64,000 bases of DNA from Linum tenue (lineage: Eukaryota; Streptophyta; Magnoliopsida; Malpighiales; Linaceae): assembly GCA_946122785.1 (NCBI GenBank), contig CAMGYJ010000007.1:2620909-2684908 (forward strand). The letters run 5' to 3'. Positions 14,283 through 25,100 of this stretch are shown here, piece after piece. Numbering within the stretch: position 1 is the first letter of the stretch; each line of letters opens with the position of its first letter. The position numbers were made by a program, and so were the translations under genes. Below the pieces are notes generated by a model. That model did no database searches. It was not told where the DNA came from and was given only the letters and a program-made list of their open reading frames with translations.

Positions 14283-15660
14283 GATGGCTTCTCAAGATAG
14301 TACTGGGAATCACTCTTAACAGCATTGTTACACACACCTACATTAGCAGCCACCGCTTTGAATTTCTCACTGCCAAACTGCCCCAGTCGCTCTCTCCCAT
14401 TAATGAAGCTGGACACACGTTGGAAGAAGAGTGGTACTGTGATCAGTGGTGGCAGCATGGGACTTGAGAAAGTCCAAGTGAAGAAGTAAAGACTTAATTC
14501 TGCAACGACGATCGTCTCAAAGAATTAAGGCGTCAGAGGAATGATGGGACATTTGGATTTGGTTTTGTACCTTGGCTCGGGAGTTGGGGGTTGAGGAAGA
14601 TGATTCTATATTTGCAGAGCAGATAACATACACTGATTCTACATTTGGGTTGCAGCCATTACGTAAGATGCTCGAACTTGATTGGGATGTTCAACTCAAC
14701 CCGATTATCATCTTGTCCATTAGAGCCGTGAATCACTTTTTGTTGTTGTCATTCCGTCGATTATTAACAGATCCTTATCTACCTTCTTGGCTCGTATATG
14801 ACATTTTTCGGGAATTTCCTAGCTATATTCGATTAATGTACCAGGTTATGATACCATATCGAGCTCGATCTCTTGGAAGAAAAGGAACGGCATTTCATCA
14901 TCTGATGTGGGGATCTGTACTGATATGATGAGTTATTAGAGGGGAGACTTTTATGATGTTACACTTGAAACAGTCGTGTTTAATTTTGCATGGACTTTGT
15001 TGCTACAAGTGAACAAACAACTACCATATTAATGGAGGTGGTCAGTGGCAGTTGAGGTAAAAGGGGACCGGCCATGGTGTTGGAATGAATGCTTCAGTTG
15101 GGAGTTATGGGGGTGACATTTGGAGCTTACTGAACTGTTTCTAGATGTACTGTTACAATTGCAGGTTTGAATTGAAGCTGTCGGTTTTAGGGTTCTAGAG
15201 ATTGGGGGAAAGAGTTTGGCAGTCCCAAGATGATGTGTCAAGCTGCCTTCCATGACTAAGGAAGTAACACTTCGTATGAGCAAGCCCCAGCGGCTATTGG
15301 ACTGATTCATTCGGATATTTGGTTGGGTCTGTTTTTGGATCCAAAAGCAAATGGACCCAAATGTGTCATTTGGGCTTTGGAATTAGATTGGGTTTTAGGA
15401 TAGGCGTGGTAGTAGTAGGATTGGGCATTGGAATTAGATTTGGTGCTTTTATTTTTGCTTGCTCCAATGGTAATTAGTGTAGATTGATTAACTGTTCTTT
15501 ACAGATGCACAAAGTACTTCATTGATCTCACTAACGAAAAAGGTTTTCAACTCATTGCTAAGCTGTGCCATTATTCTCTGTAAAATGTTCTTCCTACCAA
15601 CAAATACAATGAAAGCTGTGTTATTATAGTGTATATTTTTATTGTTGAGTACGTCTAGTC

Positions 15661-16121
15661 TAGTGATGGCAATGGGTCGGGGCGGGACGGGTACCTCAAT
15701 ATCCATGCCCTGCTCTACGCTACTAAGGGTTGGGGCGGGTAATACCCGCGTGGGTACGGGACAGGGCGGGTCGACCCACTCTTACTTGCTTTTTGAAAAA
15801 ATACACGAATTTTTTTACCTTTTAGGATAAAACGAAGGGGAAAATGCTTCATGAATGAATAATAGTGATAATATAATGGGCAATTGAGTCTACTTGGTTG
15901 AAAAATTAAGTCTAACTAGTTGAAGAAAAGCCAAAATATGAGATATATGAATGAATGACATAAGAAATTGACCTAAAACGGGTTAAGAACGGGGCAGGAC
16001 GGGGCGGGTCGGAAGTTGATACCCATGTCCCGCCTCACGCTAATGCGGGTCGGGTAATACCCACCCATCCCGGATCCGGTGAGATAATACCCGACGAGAC
16101 GGGTTCAAATTGTCATACGTC
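15661..16121. mobile_element. Possible non-autonomous hAT-like element (degenerate)
   Basis: The left end (TAGTGATGGCAATGGGTC) and the reverse complement of the right end (GTATGACAATTTGAACCC) share an imperfect inverted terminus. Inside each end lie matching inverted GGGCGGG / CGGGTAATACCC blocks, while the centre is AT-rich. This layout resembles non-autonomous hAT elements starting TAGGGATGGCAAT. An imperfect flank duplication (TACGTCTA against TACGTCCTA) is suggestive only. No transposase is present. Confidence 0.45.
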
Positions 16122-16534
16122 CTATGGCAAAATGGCAAATCAATCATGATTTTAAACCCAAACCACTTATGTCCATTGTGAAGAAAATGTATTCAACTGT
16201 AGTTTCACAAAATAATACGCAAAAATAAAGACATACAGGGCTGCATATTACACAGACCATCAGACCCTAAAAATTAGTTGACTTGAAAAAATCTCCCACA
16301 ATTCATTTGTGGCAAGACAATCCCCTCTTACTCCGGCCAGCCTACAAATTAGCTTTCTATCACATAGCTGCACAGTCTGTAGCCAAATTAACACGCCAGT
16401 CTTTCTTACAAAAAAAGGAAACAATTAACCGTAAAAAATCTTCCTTGTAATAGTGATTTTCCTGATCAAATCACTTTACAGTAATTGAGGAAATTCAAGA
16501 CCAACCCCATTTCCAATGTTTCCATTTCTGTGTT

Positions 16535-16542
16535 TATATATA
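16535..16542 (+). promoter_or_regulatory. Probable TATA box of the MADS gene
   Basis: TATATATA in the context GTTTATATATATGAA lies about 135 bases upstream of the ATG at 16673. A T- and A-rich leader follows. Confidence 0.4.
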
Positions 16543-16672
16543 TGAATCTTACAGTCCAAGCAAAGATCAAGAAGAAGAAGAAGAAAGCTCCAGAAAGAGC
16601 TCTGCAATTCAAAACACAACAAACCCACCAAAAAAAAAAAAGTTGCCGTTTCTTTTGAACTTTTCATCAGAA

Positions 16673-17935
16673 ATGGGACACAAGAGAGTGAAGATGGAGC
16701 TGATAAAGAACGAGCGAAACCGAATCCAGACTTTCAAGAAGCGGAAGGCCAACCTGATGAAGAAGATGTCCGAGTTCTCCATCCTCTGCGGGGTGGAAGC
16801 GTGCCTGATCACGTTCGGTCCGACGAGGACGACCGAGGCGGCGAAAGAGGAGGAGGACAACGAGCTGGAGACGTGGCCCTCGGATCCTCGAGCTGTCAGG
16901 GCAATGATCCAGAGGTACAGGACCTCGGATGGCCCCAAGAGGACCTACCAACTCTCCGATTACTTCGCGGAGAAGAAGAAACGAGTCGACCTCGAGCTCG
17001 CCAAGATCAACAGGCAGATCTACCGGCGCAGGTTCGCTGCCGGATGGGACTCCAGGCTCGACGGATTCTCCGCGGATCAGCTCACCGTCCTGCTGGGTCA
17101 GTTGGATGCCAAGCTCAAACTGGCCGATAGAAAACTCGCGAGCTTCAGCTCAGTTGAAGCTGCTCGTCGTTGTAATCGGCTGGAGTTCGATTTCAGTCCC
17201 ATGGTGGTTCAGTTGCCTCCTGTTATTCCTGCTGCTGTGGTTGGGAATTCGGACATTATGGGCTTCGGTTGGAATATCGAGAAATCGGGATTCTGTGACG
17301 ATTACTTGGAAGTCAGGCAACAGCAGCAGGATAATAGTTCCCAGTCGACCCATCAGCAGCATCAGCAGGAGCAGGAGCAGAGTTCGTTTATGGCTTTGTT
17401 GAATGCGAATTCCTCCGAAGCAGGGAATGAGATTCAGTATCCTAACCTACATTCCCACATTGGGTTACAGCAGCTTTTGCCGGATGTGAACAGCTCTGGT
17501 GGTTGTTACTCTGCAGCAGCAGCAGCAGCAGCAGCAGAAGAAGAATCGAGCCCGAACGAGTTGAGCAATACCGGGTACTCGATCGATTTCGAGCTTTTCA
17601 ATCATCAAGTGACGAAGCCGGTGCCTGATAGCCAAATGATGATGATGACGACGACGAGGTTTGGAGGTTACGGTCAGGATTCGGAGACATATGGTTCGTT
17701 TGGTTGTGCTGCTGCTGCTGCTACTTATCCGAATCCATGGGGGTTGGATTCTTATGGTGAGTTTGGGATGATAAATTATTCTCACGATTGGTCGACGATG
17801 AGTTACATGAACCCTCCATTGAGCAGCTTTCAGCAAATTCTGCAGCAGCCGCATCAGTTGCAGTTTCCGACGACGACGGCTGCAGGATTTTCTCATGCGC
17901 CCATGACTGGAAGCTCTGGTTTTAACCAGAAGTGA
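16673..17935 (+). CDS. Type I MADS-box transcription factor (AGL-like)
   Basis: Nuclear DNA-binding regulator. A single exon encodes 420 residues. The MADS domain occupies about residues 1-60: GHKRVKMELIKNERNRIQTF, then KKRKANLMKKMSEFSILCGV. It lacks the classical type II MGRGK start, has no introns and no K-box, and carries the WPSDP motif after the MADS domain; together these indicate type I. I cannot separate the M-beta and M-gamma classes with certainty. The C-terminal half is low in complexity, with Gln/His-rich runs (around residues 215-235), a poly-Ala tract followed by glutamates, and Met/Thr repeats, as is common in activation-type tails. ATG 16673 was chosen because it begins the MADS domain; the reading frame remains open upstream without an ATG. 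Type I genes often act in the female gametophyte or endosperm, which is family knowledge and is not shown by the sequence. Confidence 0.92.
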   Translation: MGHKRVKMELIKNERNRIQTFKKRKANLMKKMSEFSILCGVEACLITFGPTRTTEAAKEEEDNELETWPSDPRAVRAMIQRYRTSDGPKRTYQLSDYFAEKKKRVDLELAKINRQIYRRRFAAGWDSRLDGFSADQLTVLLGQLDAKLKLADRKLASFSSVEAARRCNRLEFDFSPMVVQLPPVIPAAVVGNSDIMGFGWNIEKSGFCDDYLEVRQQQQDNSSQSTHQQHQQEQEQSSFMALLNANSSEAGNEIQYPNLHSHIGLQQLLPDVNSSGGCYSAAAAAAAAEEESSPNELSNTGYSIDFELFNHQVTKPVPDSQMMMMTTTRFGGYGQDSETYGSFGCAAAAATYPNPWGLDSYGEFGMINYSHDWSTMSYMNPPLSSFQQILQQPHQLQFPTTTAAGFSHAPMTGSSGFNQK

Positions 17936-19197
17936 ACTGCAATGGTCTCTTGATTTCTACTTTCCTTGTAGGTTTCATTTTCGTGGCCATAGGCTCTTGT
18001 GTTTTCTCTGGAGTCAGTAGTTGTCAGTTACTAGCTTCTTCACTCTTGTATTGAACCTCGATCTAAGAGTATCCAGTAGATGATGATGAAATAACAAAGC
18101 TAATTCAATTTCTTATTGATTAGGGTTCGTTGTTTCTCTTCTTCGTAAGTGTGTTGATAGGTTTTACAATAGTATTGGTGTTTCTCTTCTTCGTTAGTCC
18201 ATTACTTTTACTTCTACTTATAGTTTTTTATTTTATATATATATATAGGCTTTTTCCATTTTGTTGTAATTCAGGAGCGGCTGTACTGGACGATCGACTC
18301 AAGAAAGATCGACTCGTTTATTAATGACTCAAGCTTGAGCTAATCTATGTTTACCTTGTAAGGTTAGCAAGCCAGCTCGACTCGGTCTTGTTGAACTCAT
18401 CTTGAACTATTACCGACTTAGGAGAATATCGATCTATATCTTATGATTTATATATCATAGATTCTTAGATACTAATTACTACGAAATTACATGATATGAA
18501 CTAGTTAAAATTTATTAACTAAATATATATTACCATTAAAGTATATAAAAACATGATCAATTAATCACAGGTATTGTCGAACTCGAATCTTAATGATGAT
18601 GCACGATTTTAATAATTGAGTCAGCTTAAACTCAACTCATTGATAAACAAACCTAGACTAAACAAGACAAAACTCAACTAGATTCGACTCAAAGGCTCAG
18701 CACCTTCTATCACAAATGAAAAGGGTCAGCACCAAGTTCTGACTTGGCAACCATATTTCTTTCAAAACCCACTTTGGTATTTAATCACACGTGTTTACTC
18801 CATAAGAGGAATATCATATATATTAATATTAACTAGGAAACAAAACAAAAAAAGCACTATTACCTAATCCTTTTTCATTTACCAGACAATTCAACCCAAT
18901 CTAAAATCCTAAGCGCGACCAACATCTGCAACAGGAAGCATGAAGCTGTTCCTGAGACCTCAACAGAGGCACCATGTTCAGGAGAGAAAATTCTTCCATT
19001 GTTCCTGTAGTAGTTCACTTTTCTGACTTCAACCTTTTGTAAGAAAACCGCCTTTTACTACTCCCTTCTAAGCTTTCCAAACATGTCCCTAGCTGGAGTT
19101 ATGTGTGTCTTAAGGCAAAAGGGGCTGATCTATCATAAAAAAGGGCACTCTCTAGTCATCTCCATCTTCACCACATGAAACCATGTGGGGAAGAGAT
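17936..19197. other. Intergenic, between MADS and KAT3 genes
   Basis: Contains the MADS 3' UTR, an AT dinucleotide patch near 18234-18247, and a stretch rich in degenerate GACTCAAGCTTGAGCT-type words (about 18280-18700) that may be an old transposon. It ends with the KAT3 leader. No gene was recognised. Confidence 0.5.
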
Positions 19198-22100
19198 ATG
19201 GGTTTCAGAGCTCCGAGAATTCGGATTCATGGCGTTCAGAGGACAGCATCCTCGAATCGACAACTGCCAGGTGAGTGAGTTTGCTGTGTAGCTAATGGTG
19301 TCGAGACTCTTAATATTATACAGATTGCTGATTGTTAATTAATTATCATAATGATTCAATCATATGACCATTAAAAAACTATTTCAAACAATGACGCTTT
19401 GAACTCGTTGGGAAGAGTAAGCAGAAGAAAACACCCATACTTAAAACAGAAGAAGAAGAAGAAAAAAAAGCCAGGGGAAGAGTACTACTAACCTTTGACA
19501 TTTCCCCCCGTTTCCTCATTTGTATGGAATCATTTCAGAAACAAGGTCGCCGTTGCCACTGCTGTTTCGCCGGAGGTCAAGCGGGCAGATCATCAGGAAC
19601 ATCGCCACAGTTTCAAGCAGCCTTCTGCCTGCTTTTGGAACGGTGATCGATGAAGGATACTTGCAGCTCAAGAAATATGTCGTCGCACCTTACGACCATA
19701 GATACAGGTAACTGTTGTTTAGAAGGGATAACTGCGCTCTTGTTTTGCTTCGATTCAACATGAGAAGAGTCCTTAGTTTCTTACTGTTGGGATATGGATT
19801 AATATGCCTACAAGACTATAAATGGGTCCAAGCCCAACGCAAGGAGTCACGGGCCCAGGCCCACCTATGGAGTCTCAAGCCCTATATAAGGAGGCCAAAG
19901 CCTCCAAGTCATGGATCCTCTTCTTCCCTTCCTCACTTCTACCCTAAGGTCTCTCTCTAAACTCTCTCTCTCTACATACAATAAACCGCATTCTATATCG
20001 TACTAACTTGGGCGTCGGAGCGTAGATCCCGGGGGCCGCCCCCCGCGCCACAGATTCTTCCACTCCCGAGGAGATCGGACGAGGGAGTCCAGATCGGAGC
20101 CCCACAACCGCCTAGTACATTCTAGGCGCCAAACAATTTGGCGCCCACCGTGGGGCAATGATTTGGAATTCTGATGTTCGATTTCTGAGAGAGGAAGAAA
20201 TCAGCTCTTTCTCAACCAAATACAAGCAACAAGACCGACAAAATCCGACCAAAGCCGCTGGAGCAAAAGAGCGGATGCTTCCCCCACCAACCACGCAAGA
20301 ATCGGCGGCAACAACAGCAAAAGAGCAACCGCGGAGAAGCGGAGGAAAATCAAAGAATAAAAAGGAAGGCTAGTAGTCACCAGTAGAACGCTCAGTCATC
20401 ACCGGGCTGCTCGCCCCCCCAAGCGCCGACATTACTATTGGCCACTTCCGATCTGGGAAGAAAGAAGAGAGGTATGGAAAAAGGAAGAAAATGAAGCAAG
20501 CTGGAGTTTTCGACAGAAAAGGAAGAAGAAAATTTTAGATATGCAAAAAGAAGGAAAGGAATAAAAGAAAGACAATGAGGGTCATCAGCATCAATCCTAC
20601 CTGCCAAGTCTCCTGTCTTTGATCCACCCACACCACCGGCGATCTTCCCAATCTCTAGCCTTCGTCGGCAAATCATGCTGCCGGCATCAGTCGTCGCACA
20701 ACCAATCGACTTCTTTGGTGCCGGTGCCTTGCTCTTTCAACCATCAACCACCATCATCGTCGCGTCGACCTCGTCCTACTCCAACTCACGCCTCCCCAAA
20801 TGCAAAAGTTGCAAGGAACAAGGATACAATCTCCCACTTTTTCGGTCACCGGACGCATATTCGGCGCCGGACCTCCGACGGGAAAAAGGAGACGTCCCGT
20901 CAAAGTCAACATCATCCTGACTCTCCTCCATACTGCTCACCTACAGGGGCAGACCACCAGACTGTCCAAATACGAAAGAAGAGACAAAGGTCTCAGTCTG
21001 TCAGTCACATTTTCTCTCCTTCCAAGAAGCGAAGTTCCCGAGGTTGCGGACGGGGTTTTCGAGGCAAACTTAAGCGCCTCGGAAGCGGGAAGCGCTCAAC
21101 AAGAGCATCCATGAAGCACCTGAAGTTGAAGAAGAGCCTCGTCATTGGACACACCCAAGCCAAGAAGAACGCCCAACGCAGCTCTAGGATCGGAATGACG
21201 AGTGATGACCAATTGGAAAAAGCGAACCGCCCTTGTGAGAAAGAACGCAGGGAGCTTCCTGCTTCGGCCCGGTCGCCACAATTAGGGAAGAAAGATGAAT
21301 CAGCGAAAGAGTGGAGCGCTCAAGCCGCCAACCAATTGGGCCTTCGGTCCAGTCCACTTCTGAGACCCACAACGCGGGCCCGCCTCGAAAACAAGGCCAG
21401 CACCCTCACATCACAAGCTCAACACGCCTTCAAACAAGACCGCATCACGGTCAGATACAAGACCGTCGACCTTCAAGACAGCAAAGGCGGTCAAACACAA
21501 CACAGCGCGGCCCAAGTTTCAGCGGGCCCATCTCCATGATTTTCTCGTCACCAGCCCACTTGGTCACGCGCGACCCTCCTCCCGCCACATCGTCAGGATC
21601 GCAAAGAGTCTCGGCCGCTTCGCGTTTGGTCTTCTCAAGGCAGTCCCGCCTCGCGTAGAATGGGCCACCTCCAATCCGTCAACATGGGTCGCCTTCATTC
21701 CAGCCTGCTTCAACCTTGCAAGGCCCGTTCCGCCTTCAAACTCCTCGTTGTGCGTCCAGCCCGCCAAGAATAGTAAGCTTCCGGCCCAATTCTACTCGAA
21801 CTGGCCCACCTTCTTCAGCGGCCCACGGCGGCCACGCCCTTAGAACAGGATCCAACCGCTCACCTCGCATTTGCAACCCGGACCCGCCTTCAACTTCACC
21901 ACGTAGGCCCGCTTCACAACAATATTGAAGACCGCCTAAGCCCAAGTCAAGGCCCGCTTCGTCTCGTTCATGGCCCCACTTTAGTACCCGACTTCAACGG
22001 ATCGCCCTCGCGGTCAAGCCCGCCCGACCTGCCAACCGCACAACCTCGACGCTGCCCGCCAAGGAATCAGCCCGCTCAACCGCATCAGGCCCAACGCACT

Positions 22101-25100
22101 CCCCTAGCCTGTCTTTAATCACAGAGGCCCGCTTCACTTTCAAGGCCCACCGTATCAACGCCTTCAGCCCATCTCCTCTTGCGGTTCACCTCCAGCTGTC
22201 CCAACTCTCTCGACGCTGCCCGCCAAGGAATCAGCCCGCTCAACCGCATCAGGCCCAACGCACTCCACTAGCCCATCAGACGCTTCCGAAGCCCACCTTC
22301 ACTAGGGATTAGATGTCCATAAGCTTGATGAGTTCTTGATCCTTCTTTTATTTTCGGCCATTGATCTAATTGCAGTTCTAGGACCTGTTTCAATTCGTCC
22401 AATAAAATAGAAAAGTTTCCAAACATACACCAGCTCTTATACCAGCTATTCTTGAGCCAATTGCACTTCTAAGGCAAGCTCTTATAGAAAATCAGCAGCA
22501 GACAGCGTTTAGACCTAAGGATTACTCAGCTTAAGGCGAACTGTGGGAATTGATACATCAACAATCCTCCTTGACCGCCTTTCTCTCTACCATTCCTTAT
22601 TGAGGGGGAACTGCTCCTGATCTAAGGTCGGATTAGTATTTCATGACTATACCGACAATTTTCGAATGACTAAATGGAATGGACTTTATTTCGTCTGCTC
22701 CGGTCTCTCTGTCACAGATGGTTAGGCTGAAATTCCTTCGCTTGTTCAGAAGCATGGGCGGTGGTCGGATGAAAAGAATGTCCCTCCCCAGGTCCCTGGT
22801 AAGGGGTACAAATTGCAAGCAGCCTACTTACCCTCGGGGAACTGCTGTGAAGAAGTACGCGCTTAGAGAATGACAGAAAGCGGGAATCACTGGTCAGGTG
22901 GTGGCTACGAACCACGGTGTCGGGGGTTCGAATCCCTCCTCGCCCACAACTAGTCTCAGTCCCACACTCCTTGGCCTTCTTGGATGACATCTAGATCGAG
23001 CACCAGTGACTTCGTATCCGGTCATTCCCGTCATTCCCGTCACTACCTGCCAACCGCACAACCTCGACGCTGCCCGCCAAGGAATCAGCCCGCTCAACCG
23101 CATCAGGCCCAACGCACTCCCCTAGCCTGTCTTTAATCACAGAGGCCCGCTTCACTTTCAAGGCCCACCGTATCAACGCCTTCAGCCCATCTCCTCTTGC
23201 GGTTCACCTCCAGCTGTCCCAACTCTCTCGACGCTGCCCGCCAAGGAATCAGCCCGCTCAACCGCATCAGGCCCAACGCACTCCACTAGCCCATCAGACG
23301 CTTCCGAAGCCCACCATCACCAAGCCCGAAAACCGCCTACCACTGCCCGAGACCGTCTCCCATTCGCGTCCAAAGCGGCCCGCCAAGTCTCGACCCAACC
23401 ATCCGCGGCCCGCCTCACATTGAAGACCCGGACCGCCTTGAAGCCCGCAAGCTCGGCCCGCCTCGCATTTGAGACCCGGACCGCCTTGAAGCCCGCTAGC
23501 TCGGCCCATTACGCGCATCAGCACGCGCATCTTATCAAAAAAGATGGGGGACGCCTTCACCAAGCTTTGAACCGCCGACCTGCGCTTGTCAGGCTAACAC
23601 GCGGACCAGTATGCCACACAAGCAACTTGTGTTCAAAAACGAAGCAGCTAATACTTAACCGCTCTCCAACTTCTCTCAAGCTAAGTCTAACTTTTCAAAG
23701 ATATATCTTACACAAAGCGGTTCATTACTATTATGATAGGCACTCTCTATGCTACATTTATACGTTAAATATATTGGGCCCTGGCCACTTGCATCTTTCT
23801 CGGATACTCGAAGATTCCCGCCTCCGAGCGAGGCTCTCTCCGGAGAATGCTTACCGGCTCCGAGCGATATTTCTTGGAGAATTGATTCATGCCTTCTGCC
23901 TCCGGGCAAGGCTAAAAAACCGCCTCCGAGCGATGTACCCATCGAGGATTAATTCATGCCTTCTGCCTCCGGGCAAGGATAAAAAATTGCCTCCGAGCGA
24001 TGCGCCCATCGGGATTCATGCCTTCCACCACCGGGCAAGGCTCGTAAACCGCCTCTGAGCGAGGCTCCCCCCGAGGAATGCTTCCCACCTCCGAGCGGTG
24101 CTTCCCGCCTCCGAGCGATGCTCCCTCTAGGGAGCGCTTCACAGGAAGCCGATAGTGCAACGCGCTTCCCCGAAAGCCAAGGACTAATGTGCTTCCCGGA
24201 AAGCCGAGAAGCAATGTGCTTCCCAGGAAGCCGAGGAGCGGGACGCTTCCCAGGAAGCCGAGGAGCGGGACGCTTCCCAGGAAGCCGAGGAGCGAGGAGC
24301 GACGAGCTTCCCAGGGAGCAATGCACTTCCGAGGAAGCCGAGGAGCGAGGAGCGACGCGCTTCCCAGGAAGCCGAGGAGCGACGAGCTTCCCAGGAAGCC
24401 GAGGAGCGAGGAGCGACGCGCTTCCCAGGAAGCCGAGGAGCGAGGAGCAACGCGCTTCCAGGAAGCCGAGGAGCGATGCGCTTCTCAGGAAGCGGAGGGA
24501 GCAATGCGCTTCCCAGGAAGTGAAGGACGCAATGCGCTTCCCAGGAAGCGAAGGAGCAATGCGCTTCCCAGGAAGCCGAGGAGCAATGCGCTTCTTAGGA
24601 AGCGGAGGGAGAAATGCGTTTCGCAAGAAGCGAAGGAGCGACGCGCTTCCAGGAAGCCGAGGAGCGATGCGCTTCTCAAGAAGCGGAGGGAGCAATGCGC
24701 TTCCCAGGAAGCAAAGGAGCGATGCGCTTCCCAGGAAGCCGAGGAGCGATGTACTTCTCAGGAAGCGGAGGGGCAATGCGCTTCCCAGGAAGCCTAAGAA
24801 GCAAAGCAGAAGCACACCCCAGTCAGCCGAGGAAACACTAACAAGAGCGTCTTGAGTTAAAACTCTCAAGCCGTGGGGGCCACCCTACCTAGGTCGCAAT
24901 TATGGTCTACTAGCGCTAACAACAATGGACTAGCGAAGTAACTCTTAACGACTTGAGAGCTTTAGTTCAAGACATCGAAAGATAAGCAATGGGCAGAAGA
25001 AATAATCACGCAACTCACACAAGGGGCAAACCACATCATCCGGATTCGCAAGTAAGGCAAATTAATACACGATTAACGCATTATATTACTCCTTCCATTC

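Larger units (their letters stand above)
14177..16672. other. Intergenic, between divergent BURP and MADS genes
   Basis: Holds the upstream regions of both genes. A stop-free stretch at 14572-14928 has no recognisable domain and no ATG start, so it is not called. The right part holds the GGGCGGG-rich hAT-like relic listed separately. Nothing else was recognised. Confidence 0.55.

Noticed and set aside
14572..14928. 118-codon open frame
   Set aside because: Starts without ATG, has no domain, no promoter context and no splice partners.
18280..18700. Repeated GACTCAAGCTTGAGCT-like words as a transposon
   Set aside because: No clear inverted ends or target duplication could be found, so only noted as intergenic.
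20619..21539. 306-codon open frame inside the retrotransposon
   Set aside because: Low-complexity Ser/Arg/His/Pro composition, several overlapping open frames, no gag, zinc-knuckle or protease motif. It follows from GC-rich sequence.
22712..23112. Minus-strand frames reading GRGGIRTPD and [12 protein letters not shown]
   Set aside because: These are the well-known spurious translations of antisense tRNA sequence, here from the tRNA-Arg fragment.
24187..24795. CRISPR-like array
   Set aside because: Units are contiguous and imperfect, with no unique spacers and no cas genes; this is a plant nuclear minisatellite.
23949..24869. Long open frames on both strands (306 and 245 codons)
   Set aside because: They are translations of the minisatellite; unit length divisible by three keeps them open.
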